From NCBI RefSeq assembly GCF_012726265.1, contig NZ_JAASAG010000003.1:608522-672521 (forward strand): 64,000 nt of DNA, in the 5' to 3' direction. The stretch comes from Streptomyces sp. HNM0575. Lineage in GTDB: Bacteria; Actinomycetota; Actinomycetes; Streptomycetales; Streptomycetaceae. The position numbers were made by a program, and so were the translations under genes. Under the pieces are notes generated by a model. That model did not search any database and was not told the origin of the DNA. It worked only from the letters and a program-made list of their open reading frames with translations. Of the stretch, positions 27,310 through 36,067 are shown in pieces. Numbering within the stretch: position 1 is the first letter of the stretch; each line of letters begins with the position of its first letter.

Positions 27310-28707
27310 TCAGCCGGGGTCGCGCGGGTCGAAGGAGCCGGGGTCGACCGTCAGGGGCTCGGGGAAGGCCGCGGCGAGGCGGTCCCAGCGGACGAACTTG
27401 AAGTCCGTGCCCGCCCGTTCGCCGTCAGCCGGTGTGTCCTCGCCGTCGTGGACGATCAGCGCGCCCTTCGGAAACCTGCTGCCCAGCGGGGTGTTGACCA
27501 CGGTCGACCCGTCGGAGTGCTGCACGCCGTCGGCCGCCGGACCGTCCGCGACGCTGAACGACCCTTTGTACGGGGTGTCTTCGCCGCGTCCGTAGACCGC
27601 GAAGGTGTTGTCGCCCTGGCTGGAGGCGAGGACGTAGCAGTCGCCGTCACCGGCGTGGTAGACGGTGACGCCCTCCGCGTCGGCGCTCAGACGGCGGCCG
27701 CCGTGTCCGGGGTCGTGCGCCGTGTCGAGCACGCACTCCTCCTTCTCGGCGTCGTACGTCCAGGGCACGCCGTACTCGCGCACCTTGTCGAAGAGGTGCG
27801 GAGCGGCGAACTCGCTTCCGTCGAGGCCGATCCGCCAGAGGCCGACGTCCTCCTGTGCCGCGTATAGGACCTGCTCTTCCTGGTCGACCGCCATTCCCTC
27901 GACCTGGGGCCGCTCTCCGGGCTCCGCGCACGGCGTCCACGATTTCCCGCCCGGGAGCGTGAAGGAACCGGGCAGGGCGGCCGAGTCCTCGGTCGAGTAA
28001 CCGACCCTGCCGTCCACGTCCTTGAGCTTCAGCAGCCTCAGGCCGGTCTCCTCGCGCCGGGAGACGACCGCGTACGCCGAGCCGTCGTCGCTGTAGGCGG
28101 CGAGCCCGTACGCGTTGCGCTGCTCGTCCACCTCTTCCTCGTCGCGCGAGAAGACGGGGCGCACCCCGGCGGCCGTGACGTCGGTGAGCGGCGGCCGTCC
28201 CGCGGCGACGGCCGCGGGGTCGATGGCGTAGGCGCGCACGCGGCCCCGGCCGCGGTCGCTGACGAGTGCCAAGTCGGTGCTGCGGCCGTCCAGTTCGAAG
28301 CCGTAGACGATGTCGACGTTGTTGAAGCGGCCGGGCTCCGAGGCGCCGTCCGGCGCGGGCGGCGCGTCGATGTGCTGGAGCCGCCGGCCGTCCGTCGCGT
28401 AGACGTCGAGACCGGCCTCCTTGAGGGTGCCGACGACGATGCTGCGCCCTGCGTCGTCCGGATCGACCCATACGGCCGGGTCGTCGGCGTCGGCGTGCCC
28501 GCCCGGCCCGTCGTCGTGTACGGCCGGGGTCTCCACGGCGGCCGTGGCCCGTGCGGGCTCCGGTTCCGCACGGGTACGCGCCGGCTCCGGAGCGCCGTCC
28601 GCCGATGCGACGGGCGCGGCGACGAGGAGCAGCGCGCCCGCCAGGACGGCGGCGCTCCGGAGGGACGAGGGGCGGGCGGCGGACGTACGGGCGGTGGAAG
28701 GTCTCAC
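27310..28707 (-). CDS. Secreted beta-propeller phytase
   Basis: Predicted 465-residue secreted enzyme releasing phosphate from phytate. GTG 28707 is chosen because AGGAGAACC precedes it and the following residues form a signal peptide (RSAAVLAGALLLVAAPVASA). The mature part carries calcium/phosphate-binding stretches of beta-propeller phytases: HADADDPAVWVDP, FNNVDIVYGF, DEQRNAYGLAAYSDD, VEGMAVDQEEQVLYAAQED and ADAEGVTVYH. Length and motif order fit a six-bladed propeller. It stands alone; phosphate-starvation control would be expected, but I could not identify a PHO box by eye. The 12-bp tandem repeats lie in its upstream region. Confidence 0.9.
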   Translation of the reverse strand: MRPSTARTSAARPSSLRSAAVLAGALLLVAAPVASADGAPEPARTRAEPEPARATAAVETPAVHDDGPGGHADADDPAVWVDPDDAGRSIVVGTLKEAGLDVYATDGRRLQHIDAPPAPDGASEPGRFNNVDIVYGFELDGRSTDLALVSDRGRGRVRAYAIDPAAVAAGRPPLTDVTAAGVRPVFSRDEEEVDEQRNAYGLAAYSDDGSAYAVVSRREETGLRLLKLKDVDGRVGYSTEDSAALPGSFTLPGGKSWTPCAEPGERPQVEGMAVDQEEQVLYAAQEDVGLWRIGLDGSEFAAPHLFDKVREYGVPWTYDAEKEECVLDTAHDPGHGGRRLSADAEGVTVYHAGDGDCYVLASSQGDNTFAVYGRGEDTPYKGSFSVADGPAADGVQHSDGSTVVNTPLGSRFPKGALIVHDGEDTPADGERAGTDFKFVRWDRLAAAFPEPLTVDPGSFDPRDPG

Positions 28708-28820
28708 GGTTCTCCTAGGGAACGAACAGCGGATCGGTGACGGTCCGGGGAGAGATGCCCCGGCCGGTGAACCGGCCTGCACCGCCGGGCGTCCTGGGAC
28801 CGACCAGAAGGTGACCGGAA

Positions 28821-28904
28821 TCAGAACCGGGTCAGAACCGGACTGAGAACCGGAGCCAGAACCGGACTGAGAACCGGAGCCAGAACCGGAGCCAGAAGGG
28901 GTGC
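28821..28904. repeat. Seven-copy 12-bp tandem repeat
   Basis: Units such as CAGAACCGGACT, GAGAACCGGAGC and CAGAACCGGAGC follow each other without gaps from 28821 to 28904, the last copy degenerate. The array lies between the phytase start and the protease-inhibitor stop. It does not look coding: the minus-strand translation is a meaningless WLRF/SVRF repetition. Likely a variable-number repeat. Confidence 0.85.
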
Positions 28905-28941
28905 CAGAGGACGCCGAGGAGGACGCCGCCGCCCGCGGCGG

Positions 28942-29382
28942 TCAGAAGGCGAAGACGCCGCCGCCGGTCTTGTTCATCGTGCAGGGGTTGGCGAAGGTGT
29001 GCCGCCAGCCGACCCGCTGCCCCTTCCACACGCCGTCGGCGGTGACGACGACCGGGTCCCAGATCCTGGTGCACATCGCGCCCGCGGATCCGGCGTCCAC
29101 GAGCTGCTCGAACCGGCCGCCCACGGCGTCGACTTCGGCACAGGCCCGCTTCGCCGCGGGGTGACTGCCACCGGGTCCGGGCGCGCACTCGAGCACGACG
29201 GCCCGCTGCACGGCGGCGGTCGCGGCGTCCGGGCCCTTGCCGACGGTCAGCACCAGGGCCGAGGGCGCGTAGAGGCTGTCGGCTCGCACGGGCTGGGCGT
29301 GTGCGACACCGGCGCCGACGCTCGTCACACACCCGGCGGCGAGCGCTGCCGCCGTCCCAAGAGCCTTGACGTTAAACCGCAT
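28942..29382 (-). CDS. Subtilisin inhibitor-like (SSI) secreted protease inhibitor, P1 Arg
   Basis: Predicted 146-residue precursor, ATG 29382 preceded by AAGGAG. The signal peptide ends near Ala28-His-Ala. The mature SSI domain has LYAPSALVLTVGKG, then DPVVVTADGVWKGQRV and the C-terminal VFAF. Two disulfides are expected (Cys66-Cys81 and Cys104-Cys134). Aligning MCTRIWDP with SSI MCPMVYDP puts Arg106 at P1, in place of Met. In this family P1 Arg/Lys favours inhibition of trypsin-like proteases. It probably guards against the cell's own secreted serine proteases during development. Monocistronic. Confidence 0.95.
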   Translation of the reverse strand: MRFNVKALGTAAALAAGCVTSVGAGVAHAQPVRADSLYAPSALVLTVGKGPDAATAAVQRAVVLECAPGPGGSHPAAKRACAEVDAVGGRFEQLVDAGSAGAMCTRIWDPVVVTADGVWKGQRVGWRHTFANPCTMNKTGGGVFAF

Positions 29383-30260
29383 TCCGAACACTCCTTGTGT
29401 CGATGTCTCGTTTATCGGACACCGAGGACTCTGGCGCAAGCCAGCCCGTAACGCACGTCGAACGATCACTTCCGGTCGCGAGTGCCCGGACGGATCTTGG
29501 CCGAGAACGGATCCGTACAGGCCGCAGGCCGTATCCGGGCATCGACAGTGATGCACAACTCTGTCCGGCATGTGGGCAAATCGGCTGTGGTTCAATCCAA
29601 AACGACTTCCCGGCCTGCGGAAACGTCCTCGGTCATGCTTCCCCGGCCGACCCAGCTCGGCCGGAAACCGCCCTGCCGTCCGGAGCCTCCGGGCCGAAGT
29701 GCGCTGACCGACATACCCGTTACGAGGTGCGCGTTGCGAGGCGGCGCTCCGAGCGCCGGTCAGCTCGTCGGCGCGCGGGCCGGGTGAGCAGCCCGGAGGC
29801 CGGAAGCCTTCGCGCATGTCCACCGATAACCGGCGGGAATGCACGCGAATATGCCGGAACATGATGTGAAAAGCGAAGTCATGGAAAGCGGATCCGTCGT
29901 CCCGTAATCATCTGGCTCGTCCCGTTTCCTTCGAGCCTTTTTCTCCGTCAACCGCTTTCACGCCCAAGCTGTTTGGCTGTTGACTGGACCCCGGGGCGGG
30001 CGACCCCGCGCCCCCGTGGCCGTACAGCAGCCGGGACGTCACAACCTGTGTCCTGCGGCTTTCGGTGTCCATCGTCCCGATGGCACATCCGAGTTGCGGC
30101 TCCGGCTCCCGGCGGCGGGTGCGGGCGTCTCGTCCGGGAATGCGAGGAAGCAATCCGCAACCAGAGGAGGCAATCCGCAACCAGGAGCCGAGGAGAATCC
30201 GGGACGGTGCCGGCGGTCGCCGGCCGATGACATTCCAGTACGTTTCAGCGAGAGGGCGCG
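29383..30260. other. Long intergenic region without a supported gene
   Basis: This 878-bp stretch separates the divergent inhibitor gene and the ricin-lectin membrane-protein gene. Open frames exist in several frames but none has a clear ribosome-binding site, actinobacterial third-position bias or recognisable family. A direct repeat CAATCCGCAACCAG occurs twice near 30150-30184. Promoters for both flanking genes and perhaps a small RNA could lie here. Nothing more can be supported by eye. Confidence 0.5.
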
Positions 30261-31295
30261 ATGACCGGTTCCCGTGATGAGCGGCAGGCGGACGACGGCT
30301 TCGGCGGCCGTGGATCCGGCGGCTCCGCGAGTGCCGCGGACGAGACGTCTGCCTCATTGCAGGATCAGGGCCAGGACCCGGGCGAGCGGGATCAGGACGG
30401 GCAGGACCACCGCCACGGCTCCACGGCCGATACGGAACCGGAGGCAGCGGGCCGCGTCGTCACCACGGTCAATCCCCGTATCGTGCCCGCGGGTTCGCGC
30501 AGCCCCATGCCGCCACCGCCGCCGCCCAGCCGGATGCGCCGGGCGCTGCTCGCCGCGGTCGCGGCGACCGTCGTCGCGGGCCTGTCGGCGGGCGGCTTCA
30601 TGCTCTACGGCGGCAGCGACCGGGACGACGCGACGGGCACGGGCGCCGGGCACGACCGGGACTGGAACGGCGACCAGGAGAACGACACGCCCGGCTCGGC
30701 GTCCAGCGCCCCGAGCAACTCCCCCAGCAAGGACAAAGACAAGGACAAGGGCAAGCACAAGGACAAGAAGCCCAGCGGCGGCCGCAGTTCGCACACCGGC
30801 TCGCCCGGCGGGGACGGCAAGGACCGTCCTACGCACGGCGGCCAGAAGCCGCCCGCACCCGGCCACCCGGGCGGCTCCGGCGGGGGCGGCGACGACTCGG
30901 ACGGCACCGTCCTCATCTGGAACCACAACTCGGACCAGTGCATCCACGTGCCCGGCGGCGAGGGCCGCGACGGCACGGCCCTGGACATCCGCACCTGCTC
31001 CGGCGCCGCCTCGATGCGCTGGACGTTCGCGAGCGACGGCACCGTGCGCGCCCTGGGCCTGTGCATGGACGTCGCCGACGGGTCGAGCGAGAACGGCACG
31101 GTGATCCAACTCGCGTACTGCAGCGGCAATCCGGCGCAGCAGTTCCGGCTCAGCGAGGGCAGCGACCTGGTCAATCCGCAGGCCGACAAGTGCGTGGCCG
31201 TGCGGGACGGCGACGTGGAGAGCGGCACGCCGCTGGTGCTCTGGGACTGCACGGGTGAGGACAGTGAGAAGTGGAGTCCCGCTCGTCCGTCGTAG
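30261..31295 (+). CDS. Membrane-anchored ricin B-type lectin domain protein
   Basis: Predicted 344-residue single-pass membrane protein, ATG 30261 with GAGAGGGCGCG upstream. The N-terminal ~90 residues are polar with a Pro run; one helix (~95-115, LLAAVAATVVAGLSAGGFML) is followed by an external linker rich in Lys/Asp/Gly/Ser (~120-215). The ricin-type beta-trefoil (~218-340) has three repeats with the Q-x-W-like pattern weakened (MRWTF, QQFRL, EKWSP) and disulfide cysteines (NSDQCIHV/RTCSG, LCMDVAD/LAYCSG, KCVAV/WDCTG). Such domains bind sugars. No catalytic domain is fused, so it is probably a surface carbohydrate-binding protein. Confidence 0.88.
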   Translation: MTGSRDERQADDGFGGRGSGGSASAADETSASLQDQGQDPGERDQDGQDHRHGSTADTEPEAAGRVVTTVNPRIVPAGSRSPMPPPPPPSRMRRALLAAVAATVVAGLSAGGFMLYGGSDRDDATGTGAGHDRDWNGDQENDTPGSASSAPSNSPSKDKDKDKGKHKDKKPSGGRSSHTGSPGGDGKDRPTHGGQKPPAPGHPGGSGGGGDDSDGTVLIWNHNSDQCIHVPGGEGRDGTALDIRTCSGAASMRWTFASDGTVRALGLCMDVADGSSENGTVIQLAYCSGNPAQQFRLSEGSDLVNPQADKCVAVRDGDVESGTPLVLWDCTGEDSEKWSPARPS

Positions 31296-31304
31296 GGTCG
31301 GCGG

Positions 31305-31925
31305 ATGGCGAAGTATTTCGACGTGCATCCTGAGAACCCGCAGCGCCGCACCATCGGCACGGTGGCGGAGAGCATCCGCGCCGGCGCGCTCGTCGCGTAT
31401 CCGACGGACTCCTGTTTCGCGCTGGGTTGCCAGCTGGGCAGCCGCGACGGCATCGACCGCATCCGCTCCATCCGGGGCCTCGGCGACCGTCATCACTTCA
31501 CGCTGGTGTGCGAGAACTTCGCGCAGCTGGGGCAGTTCGTGCACATCGACAACGACGTGTTCCGCGCCATCAAGGCGGCGACGCCGGGCAGTTACACCTT
31601 CATCCTGCCCGCCACCAAGGAGGTGCCGCGCCGGCTGCTGCACCCGAAGAAGAAGACCGTCGGCGTGCGGATCCCCGACCACGCCGTCACCCAGGCCCTC
31701 CTCGCGGACCTCGGCGAGCCGATGCTCTCCAGCACGCTGCTCCTTCCCGACGAGGAGGAGCCGATGACGCAGGGCTGGGAGATCAAGGAACGGCTCGACC
31801 ACGTCGTGGACGCGGTGATCGACTCGGGGGACTGCGGTACGGAACCGACCACGGTCATCGACTTCTCCGAGGGCGAGGCCGAGATCGTACGGCGGGGAGC
31901 GGGCGACACCACGCGCTTCGAGTAG
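31305..31925 (+). CDS. YrdC/YciO/Sua5-family protein
   Basis: Predicted 206-residue protein, ATG 31305, starting 9 bp after the lectin-protein stop. It has the YrdC fold: GTVAESIRAGALVAYPTDSC, then IRSIRGLGDRHHFTLVCENF, the PGSYTFILPATKEVPRRLL stretch and VGVRIPDH. The Sua5/TsaC branch makes threonylcarbamoyl-adenylate for tRNA t6A. This protein is closer to the YciO branch, whose exact role is less certain, and it lacks the Sua5 C-terminal domain. Essential t6A synthesis is probably done by another copy elsewhere. Confidence 0.88.
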   Translation: MAKYFDVHPENPQRRTIGTVAESIRAGALVAYPTDSCFALGCQLGSRDGIDRIRSIRGLGDRHHFTLVCENFAQLGQFVHIDNDVFRAIKAATPGSYTFILPATKEVPRRLLHPKKKTVGVRIPDHAVTQALLADLGEPMLSSTLLLPDEEEPMTQGWEIKERLDHVVDAVIDSGDCGTEPTTVIDFSEGEAEIVRRGAGDTTRFE

Positions 31926-32013
31926 CCGAGCGCGCGCGGCACTCCCGAAGGCCGGTCGTACGGAGGGTCGTTCGTCCCCGAGGGCCGTCGGTACGGCCGG
32001 TCGTTCCTCCCCG

Positions 32014-32039
32014 GACGGGCGGTCGTGCGGCCGCCCGTC
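32014..32039. terminator. Hairpin between YrdC-like and TetR genes
   Basis: GACGGGCGG (32014-32022) pairs with CCGCCCGTC (32031-32039) across an 8-base loop, between convergent genes; the right arm overlaps the TetR stop codon. Probable bidirectional terminator. Confidence 0.5.
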
Positions 32040-32730
32040 AGCCGTCCGGGCGCAGCAACGCCAGCAGCAGACGCACGAGTTCGTCGACGACCTCTTCGAG
32101 GGACGCGTCCACCCAGCCCGCCGCCCAGTCGTGCAGCAGTCCGTTGACGCTGCCGATGAAGGCGGCCGCGGCGATGCGGTAGTCGCGGTCGGCGGCCTCG
32201 CCTCTGCGGACGGCCGCCGCCGCCTCGGCGCGTATCAGCTCGACCCACCGTGCGCGGCGGGTCAGCCGCTGTTCGTCCATGCGGGGACTGACGCCGACGA
32301 TCTCCGTGAAGGTGATCCGGATGCGGCGCGGGTCCTCGGCGATGCTGGCCGCGTACGCGCGGAAGACGCGGCCGTAGCGCTCCGCGAACGGCAGTTGGGC
32401 CGTGTCGGTGAGGGCCTCGACGACGGCGCTCTCCGCCCAGGCGTTCACCTCCAGGTGCAGCTCGGACAGCACGTCTTCGAGGGAGCGGAACTCCTCGTAG
32501 AACTGCCGCGTCGACAGTCCCGCCGACTCGCAGAGCGCGGCGACGGTCGTCGCACGGTAGCCGGGACCGGCCCCGAACAGCTCCAGGGCCGCGTCGAGAA
32601 AGCGGCGGCGCCGCTCCGCGCGCCGCTCGTCGGCAGCCTTGCCCGCGTAGCGGCCGCTCGGCCGCCTGAGCCGCTGGGTCACCCGTGTCCCCTCGTCGGT
32701 GTTCTCGGCGTCCGTGCACCGTATGCCCAT
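32038..32730 (-). CDS. TetR-family transcriptional regulator
   Basis: Predicted 230-residue repressor. ATG 32730 is chosen because GGAGG lies 7 nt upstream; a longer frame upstream looks non-coding. The helix-turn-helix is at ~45-95 (RRFLDAALELFGAGPGYRATTVAALCESAGLSTRQFYEEF, read across the HTH). The C-terminal ligand domain is typical in length. It is divergent from the secreted propeller gene at 33048, and a 9-bp inverted repeat lies in the 317-bp gap, so that gene and tetR itself are likely targets. The ligand is unknown. Confidence 0.9.
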   Translation of the reverse strand: MGIRCTDAENTDEGTRVTQRLRRPSGRYAGKAADERRAERRRRFLDAALELFGAGPGYRATTVAALCESAGLSTRQFYEEFRSLEDVLSELHLEVNAWAESAVVEALTDTAQLPFAERYGRVFRAYAASIAEDPRRIRITFTEIVGVSPRMDEQRLTRRARWVELIRAEAAAAVRRGEAADRDYRIAAAAFIGSVNGLLHDWAAGWVDASLEEVVDELVRLLLALLRPDG

Positions 32731-32903
32731 GGGCACCTCCGTGTGCCCACGCCCCGACCGCCGCCCCGACCGCCTGCGGCCTGCCGTCTGCCGCTCGGCG
32801 TGCCGGTGCCGCGGGCCCGCCCGTGGGCCGCCACTCGTGCCCCAACCATCCTCTCCCGCACAGGGGTTGAAGAACGGCAGGTCCGCAGTTACCTTCGGTA
32901 GCC

Positions 32904-32931
32904 CAATGTGAAGCGCGGCCTTTTCACATTG
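32904..32931. promoter_or_regulatory. Inverted repeat, candidate TetR operator
   Basis: CAATGTGAA (32904-32912) and TTCACATTG (32923-32931) form perfect 9-bp arms with a 10-bp spacer, in the 317-bp gap between the divergent TetR and propeller genes. The AT-rich symmetric arms fit an operator better than a terminator. The rest of the gap shows no gene. Confidence 0.6.
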
Positions 32932-33047
32932 TCCGGCAGTGACGCCCGGCCGGAAACCCCCTGCCCAGAACGGCAATTCACCCCCGCACGGTGCTCGCCC
33001 CGGCCCGCTCGCAGCCCGCGGAGGCGGTCATCACGCGAAGGAGAGCC

Positions 33048-34487
33048 ATGGACGTTTCCAGACAGAGGCACGCGGACGCCGAACTCCCGGCCGGGACCCA
33101 TGCCTCCGGGGCCCATGCCTCCGGGGCCCCTGCCTCCGGGAGCCCCGGCCCCCGGCGGTCCTGGAGCGCGTCGCCGCGTGGCCGCCGTCGCCGGCTGCCC
33201 GTCGCCGTCGCCACGGCACTCGTGGCCGTCGCCGCCACGACCGCGGCGACCGGCGGGGCCGCCCGGACCGCGCCCGCCGTCCGAAGCGCCGCGGCCCAGG
33301 CTCCCGCCGCCCAGGCTCCCGCGGCCCACGCCGCGGACCTCCAGGAAGTGATGTTCGTCGGCAACAACTGGGACGGCACGGCCGACGTGATCAAGTCCAG
33401 CGGCTCCTTCGACAAGCTCGGCCGCGTCGACGTGATCCCCGACAAGGAGGAGCGCCTCAAGGAGATCCACGCGGACCCGGTCAAGCTCGCCTACTTCATG
33501 GCCATCCGCAACGGACCGGGGGAGGGCCACGACCAGTTCGTGGACGACATGTACTCCACTCCCGACGGCACGGCCATGGTCGTCTCACGTCCGAGCTTCG
33601 CGGACGTCGTCTCCGTCGACGTGGAGACCGGGAAGATCAACTGGCGCTTTCCCGTGTCCGGTTACCGCTCCGACCACATGGCCGTCTCGCCCGACGGGAA
33701 GCGCGTGGCCGTCTCCGCCTCCACGTCCAACACGGTCCACGTGCTCGACATCGAGACGGGCAAGGAGGCCGGCTCGTTCAAGACCGGCGACAAGCCCCAC
33801 GAGAACGTGTTCACCGACGGCGGCAAGCACATCTGGAACATGTCCATCGGCGATGTGCAGACCGCCACCGACGACCCCTGGCTGGACTGGACGAAGGGCG
33901 ACCGGAAGATCACCGTCGTCGACGCGGAGACCTTCGAGCAGGTCAAGGTCATCGACATGCGCGAACGGCTCGACGCCTTCGGCCGCAAGGACTTCTCCGA
34001 CGCCGTGCGCCCGGTGGCCTTCACACCGGACGAGTCCAAGCTCTACTTCCAGGTCTCCTTCTTCAACGGCTTCTTCGAGTACGACGTGGCCTCCGACAAG
34101 ATCACCCGCGAGAAGGTCCTGCCCAAGAACCCCGACACCAGCGAGGACCGTACGACCTGGGTCAACGACTCCCGCCACCACGGAATGTCGATGAGCCCCG
34201 GCGGCGACAAGCTGTGCATCGCCGGGACCATGGACGACTACGCGACCGTCGTGGACCGCGAGTCCCTGAAGGAGGGTCCGCTGATCGCCGCCTCGAAGCC
34301 GTACTGGGCGACCGTCAGCGGCGACGGCAAGTCCTGCGTGATCTCCGAGAGCGGCAGTGACCGCGTCACCGCCATCGACTTCGACACGGGTGAGAAGACG
34401 GCCTCGGTGTCCGTCGGAGACCACCCCCAGCGCGTCCGGGTCGCCCATGTTCCTGCCGACTGGACGAGCCCGGCCGCGCGTGGGTGA
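33048..34487 (+). CDS. Secreted YncE-like beta-propeller protein
   Basis: Predicted 479-residue exported protein. ATG 33048 follows AAGGAGAG; the frame opens further upstream without a ribosome site. The N-terminus has an Arg-rich stretch then a hydrophobic helix (PVAVATALVAVAATTAATGG), compatible with a Sec or Tat signal; a classical RRxFLK motif is not clear. The mature part is a WD40/YVTN-type propeller with repeated DVxTGK/TPDGxxxxV units (VSVDVETGKINWRF, MAVSPDGKRVAVSAS, VHVLDIETGKEAGSF, VTAIDFDTGEKTASV). No catalytic motif is seen; it may bind a metal, redox cofactor or ligand. Probably TetR-controlled and monocistronic, ending in a strong hairpin. Confidence 0.85.
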   Translation: MDVSRQRHADAELPAGTHASGAHASGAPASGSPGPRRSWSASPRGRRRRLPVAVATALVAVAATTAATGGAARTAPAVRSAAAQAPAAQAPAAHAADLQEVMFVGNNWDGTADVIKSSGSFDKLGRVDVIPDKEERLKEIHADPVKLAYFMAIRNGPGEGHDQFVDDMYSTPDGTAMVVSRPSFADVVSVDVETGKINWRFPVSGYRSDHMAVSPDGKRVAVSASTSNTVHVLDIETGKEAGSFKTGDKPHENVFTDGGKHIWNMSIGDVQTATDDPWLDWTKGDRKITVVDAETFEQVKVIDMRERLDAFGRKDFSDAVRPVAFTPDESKLYFQVSFFNGFFEYDVASDKITREKVLPKNPDTSEDRTTWVNDSRHHGMSMSPGGDKLCIAGTMDDYATVVDRESLKEGPLIAASKPYWATVSGDGKSCVISESGSDRVTAIDFDTGEKTASVSVGDHPQRVRVAHVPADWTSPAARG

Positions 34488-34501
34488 GGGGGGGCGGCGA
34501 G

Positions 34502-34539
34502 CGCTCCCGGTGCCGTTCCGGGTTACGGCACCGGGAGCG
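34502..34539. terminator. Strong hairpin terminator
   Basis: CGCTCCCGGTGCCGT (34502-34516) and ACGGCACCGGGAGCG (34525-34539) give 15 perfect pairs with an 8-base loop, 14 bp after the propeller-gene stop and before the convergent MFS gene. Probably bidirectional. Confidence 0.8.
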
Positions 34540-34651
34540 TGCCCTCGTGGGGGCGCGCTCCCGGCCACGGTCGCGGTGGGGATCGCCGTCGCGGTGGCCG
34601 GCGTGGTCATGGCCGCGGTGGGGGCCGCGGCCATGGGCGCGGTCCGTGCCG

Positions 34652-35857
34652 TCAGTTGCTCCGCCGCCCCGCGCCTGCGAGCTCCTCCCCGGCGGCGACC
34701 GCGGGCGCACTCTCGCGTCCGCGCGCCGCCAGCGCGACCGGAGCGATCAGCAGCGCCAGCAGTCCCACGAGGCCGACGGAGACCGTCAGGCTCGTCACCG
34801 ACGCGACCCCGCCGACCATCGGCGGACCGCCCAGCATCCCCGCGTAGGCGACGGTCGTGACGAAGCCCAACTCCCGTTCGCCGCCGCCGCCGTCCTCGCG
34901 GCGCCCCGCGTCACCGGCCAGCGCCATCGCCGTGGGGAAGCAGAACGCCAGTCCCGCGCCCGCGAGGGCGAAACCCGCGTAGGCGACCGTCCCGGACGGC
35001 ACCACCGCCGCGGCCGCCAGCCCGCACGCCGCCGTCAGTCCGCTGCCGGCCAGCACCCGGTGCGGCCCGTAACGGGACTCCAGCCGCTCGCCCGCGAGCC
35101 TGGTCACCGCCATCGTCACCGCGAAGACCGAGTACGCGGTAGCCGCCACCGGCTCCGTGACGGCACGCTCCTGTACGAGGAAGAGCGCCGACCACTCGGC
35201 GCACGTGCCCTCCGCGACCGCCGCGCACAGCGCCACCGCCGCGAGCAGCCACAGCCGTCCCCGCATTACGACGTCCCGGTAACCGCCCTCGGTGCGGTGC
35301 TGCGGCTCGGGCCGCTCACCGGGCAGTGCGCGGCCGGCGGCCAGCAGCGCCAGCAGCCCCGCGGCCGAGACGAAGCAGAAGTGCCCCGCGGGCGCCACGT
35401 CCAGCGCGGCGGCCAGCCCGGCACCCAGCGATCCCAGCAGCCCCCCGGCGCTGAACCCCGCGTGGAAGAACGGCATCAGCGGCCGTCCCGTCTCGCGGAC
35501 CACGGCCACCGCGGCCACGTTCATCGACACGTCGACGGTGCCCATCAGCCCGCCGAGTCCCGCAAGCGCCGCACCGAGCAGCAGCGGCGACCCCGCCAGA
35601 CCCACCAGCGGCAGCACCAGGCACGCACCGGCGAGCGCGGCCCCGAGGACGGTACGCGCACCCCACGCCGCGCAGGCGCGTCCCGCCAGCGGAGCGGTGA
35701 CGATCATCGCGATGGCCGGGCCCAGCAGGGCCAGGCCCAACGCGCCGGCGCCGGCGTCGGCCTGCGAGGCGAGCGCCGGGACGCGGGCCGCCCAGGCCCC
35801 GTACAGGCCCCCGTTGACGACGAACACCGTTGCGACGGCGGTGCGGTGGGAAACCAC
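34652..35857 (-). CDS. MFS transporter (YbjJ-like, probable exporter)
   Basis: Predicted 401-residue, ~12-helix permease, GTG 35857 behind AGAGGGGG. The N-terminus (FVVNGGLYGAWAARVPALA) and MNVAAVAVVRETGRPLMPFFHAGFSAGGLLGSL resemble the YbjJ/FucP-related MFS branch often annotated as drug or unknown-substrate transporters. Short Asp/Gly-rich loop near residue 335. It is divergent from the glycosyltransferase/radical SAM operon at 36068 and could export or import a compound tied to that operon; this is inference. Confidence 0.85.
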   Translation of the reverse strand: MVSHRTAVATVFVVNGGLYGAWAARVPALASQADAGAGALGLALLGPAIAMIVTAPLAGRACAAWGARTVLGAALAGACLVLPLVGLAGSPLLLGAALAGLGGLMGTVDVSMNVAAVAVVRETGRPLMPFFHAGFSAGGLLGSLGAGLAAALDVAPAGHFCFVSAAGLLALLAAGRALPGERPEPQHRTEGGYRDVVMRGRLWLLAAVALCAAVAEGTCAEWSALFLVQERAVTEPVAATAYSVFAVTMAVTRLAGERLESRYGPHRVLAGSGLTAACGLAAAAVVPSGTVAYAGFALAGAGLAFCFPTAMALAGDAGRREDGGGGERELGFVTTVAYAGMLGGPPMVGGVASVTSLTVSVGLVGLLALLIAPVALAARGRESAPAVAAGEELAGAGRRSN

Positions 35858-36067
35858 CCGTACCCCCTCTTTTCAGCCATGGACCCGGGCTTTGCGGGAG
35901 GTCAGGCTATTGGCATCTACCTTTCCATGGCAGAAAGTTGATCGAATCGCGGTGTTCCCGTCAAACCCACGGGTCCATTGCCTAACGTCTCATCACAGAG
36001 CTGCGTCGGCGTCCGCGTCGTCGCCGGCGCGGCACAGCGGCACGAAACGGCAGGAGTACCGGAATCC

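Noticed and set aside
28821..28904. CRISPR array.
   Set aside because: Contiguous 12-bp units without spacers and no cas genes nearby.
29397..29864. Possible gene on the + strand in the inhibitor/lectin gap.
   Set aside because: No ribosome-binding site, weak third-position GC bias and no recognisable domain.
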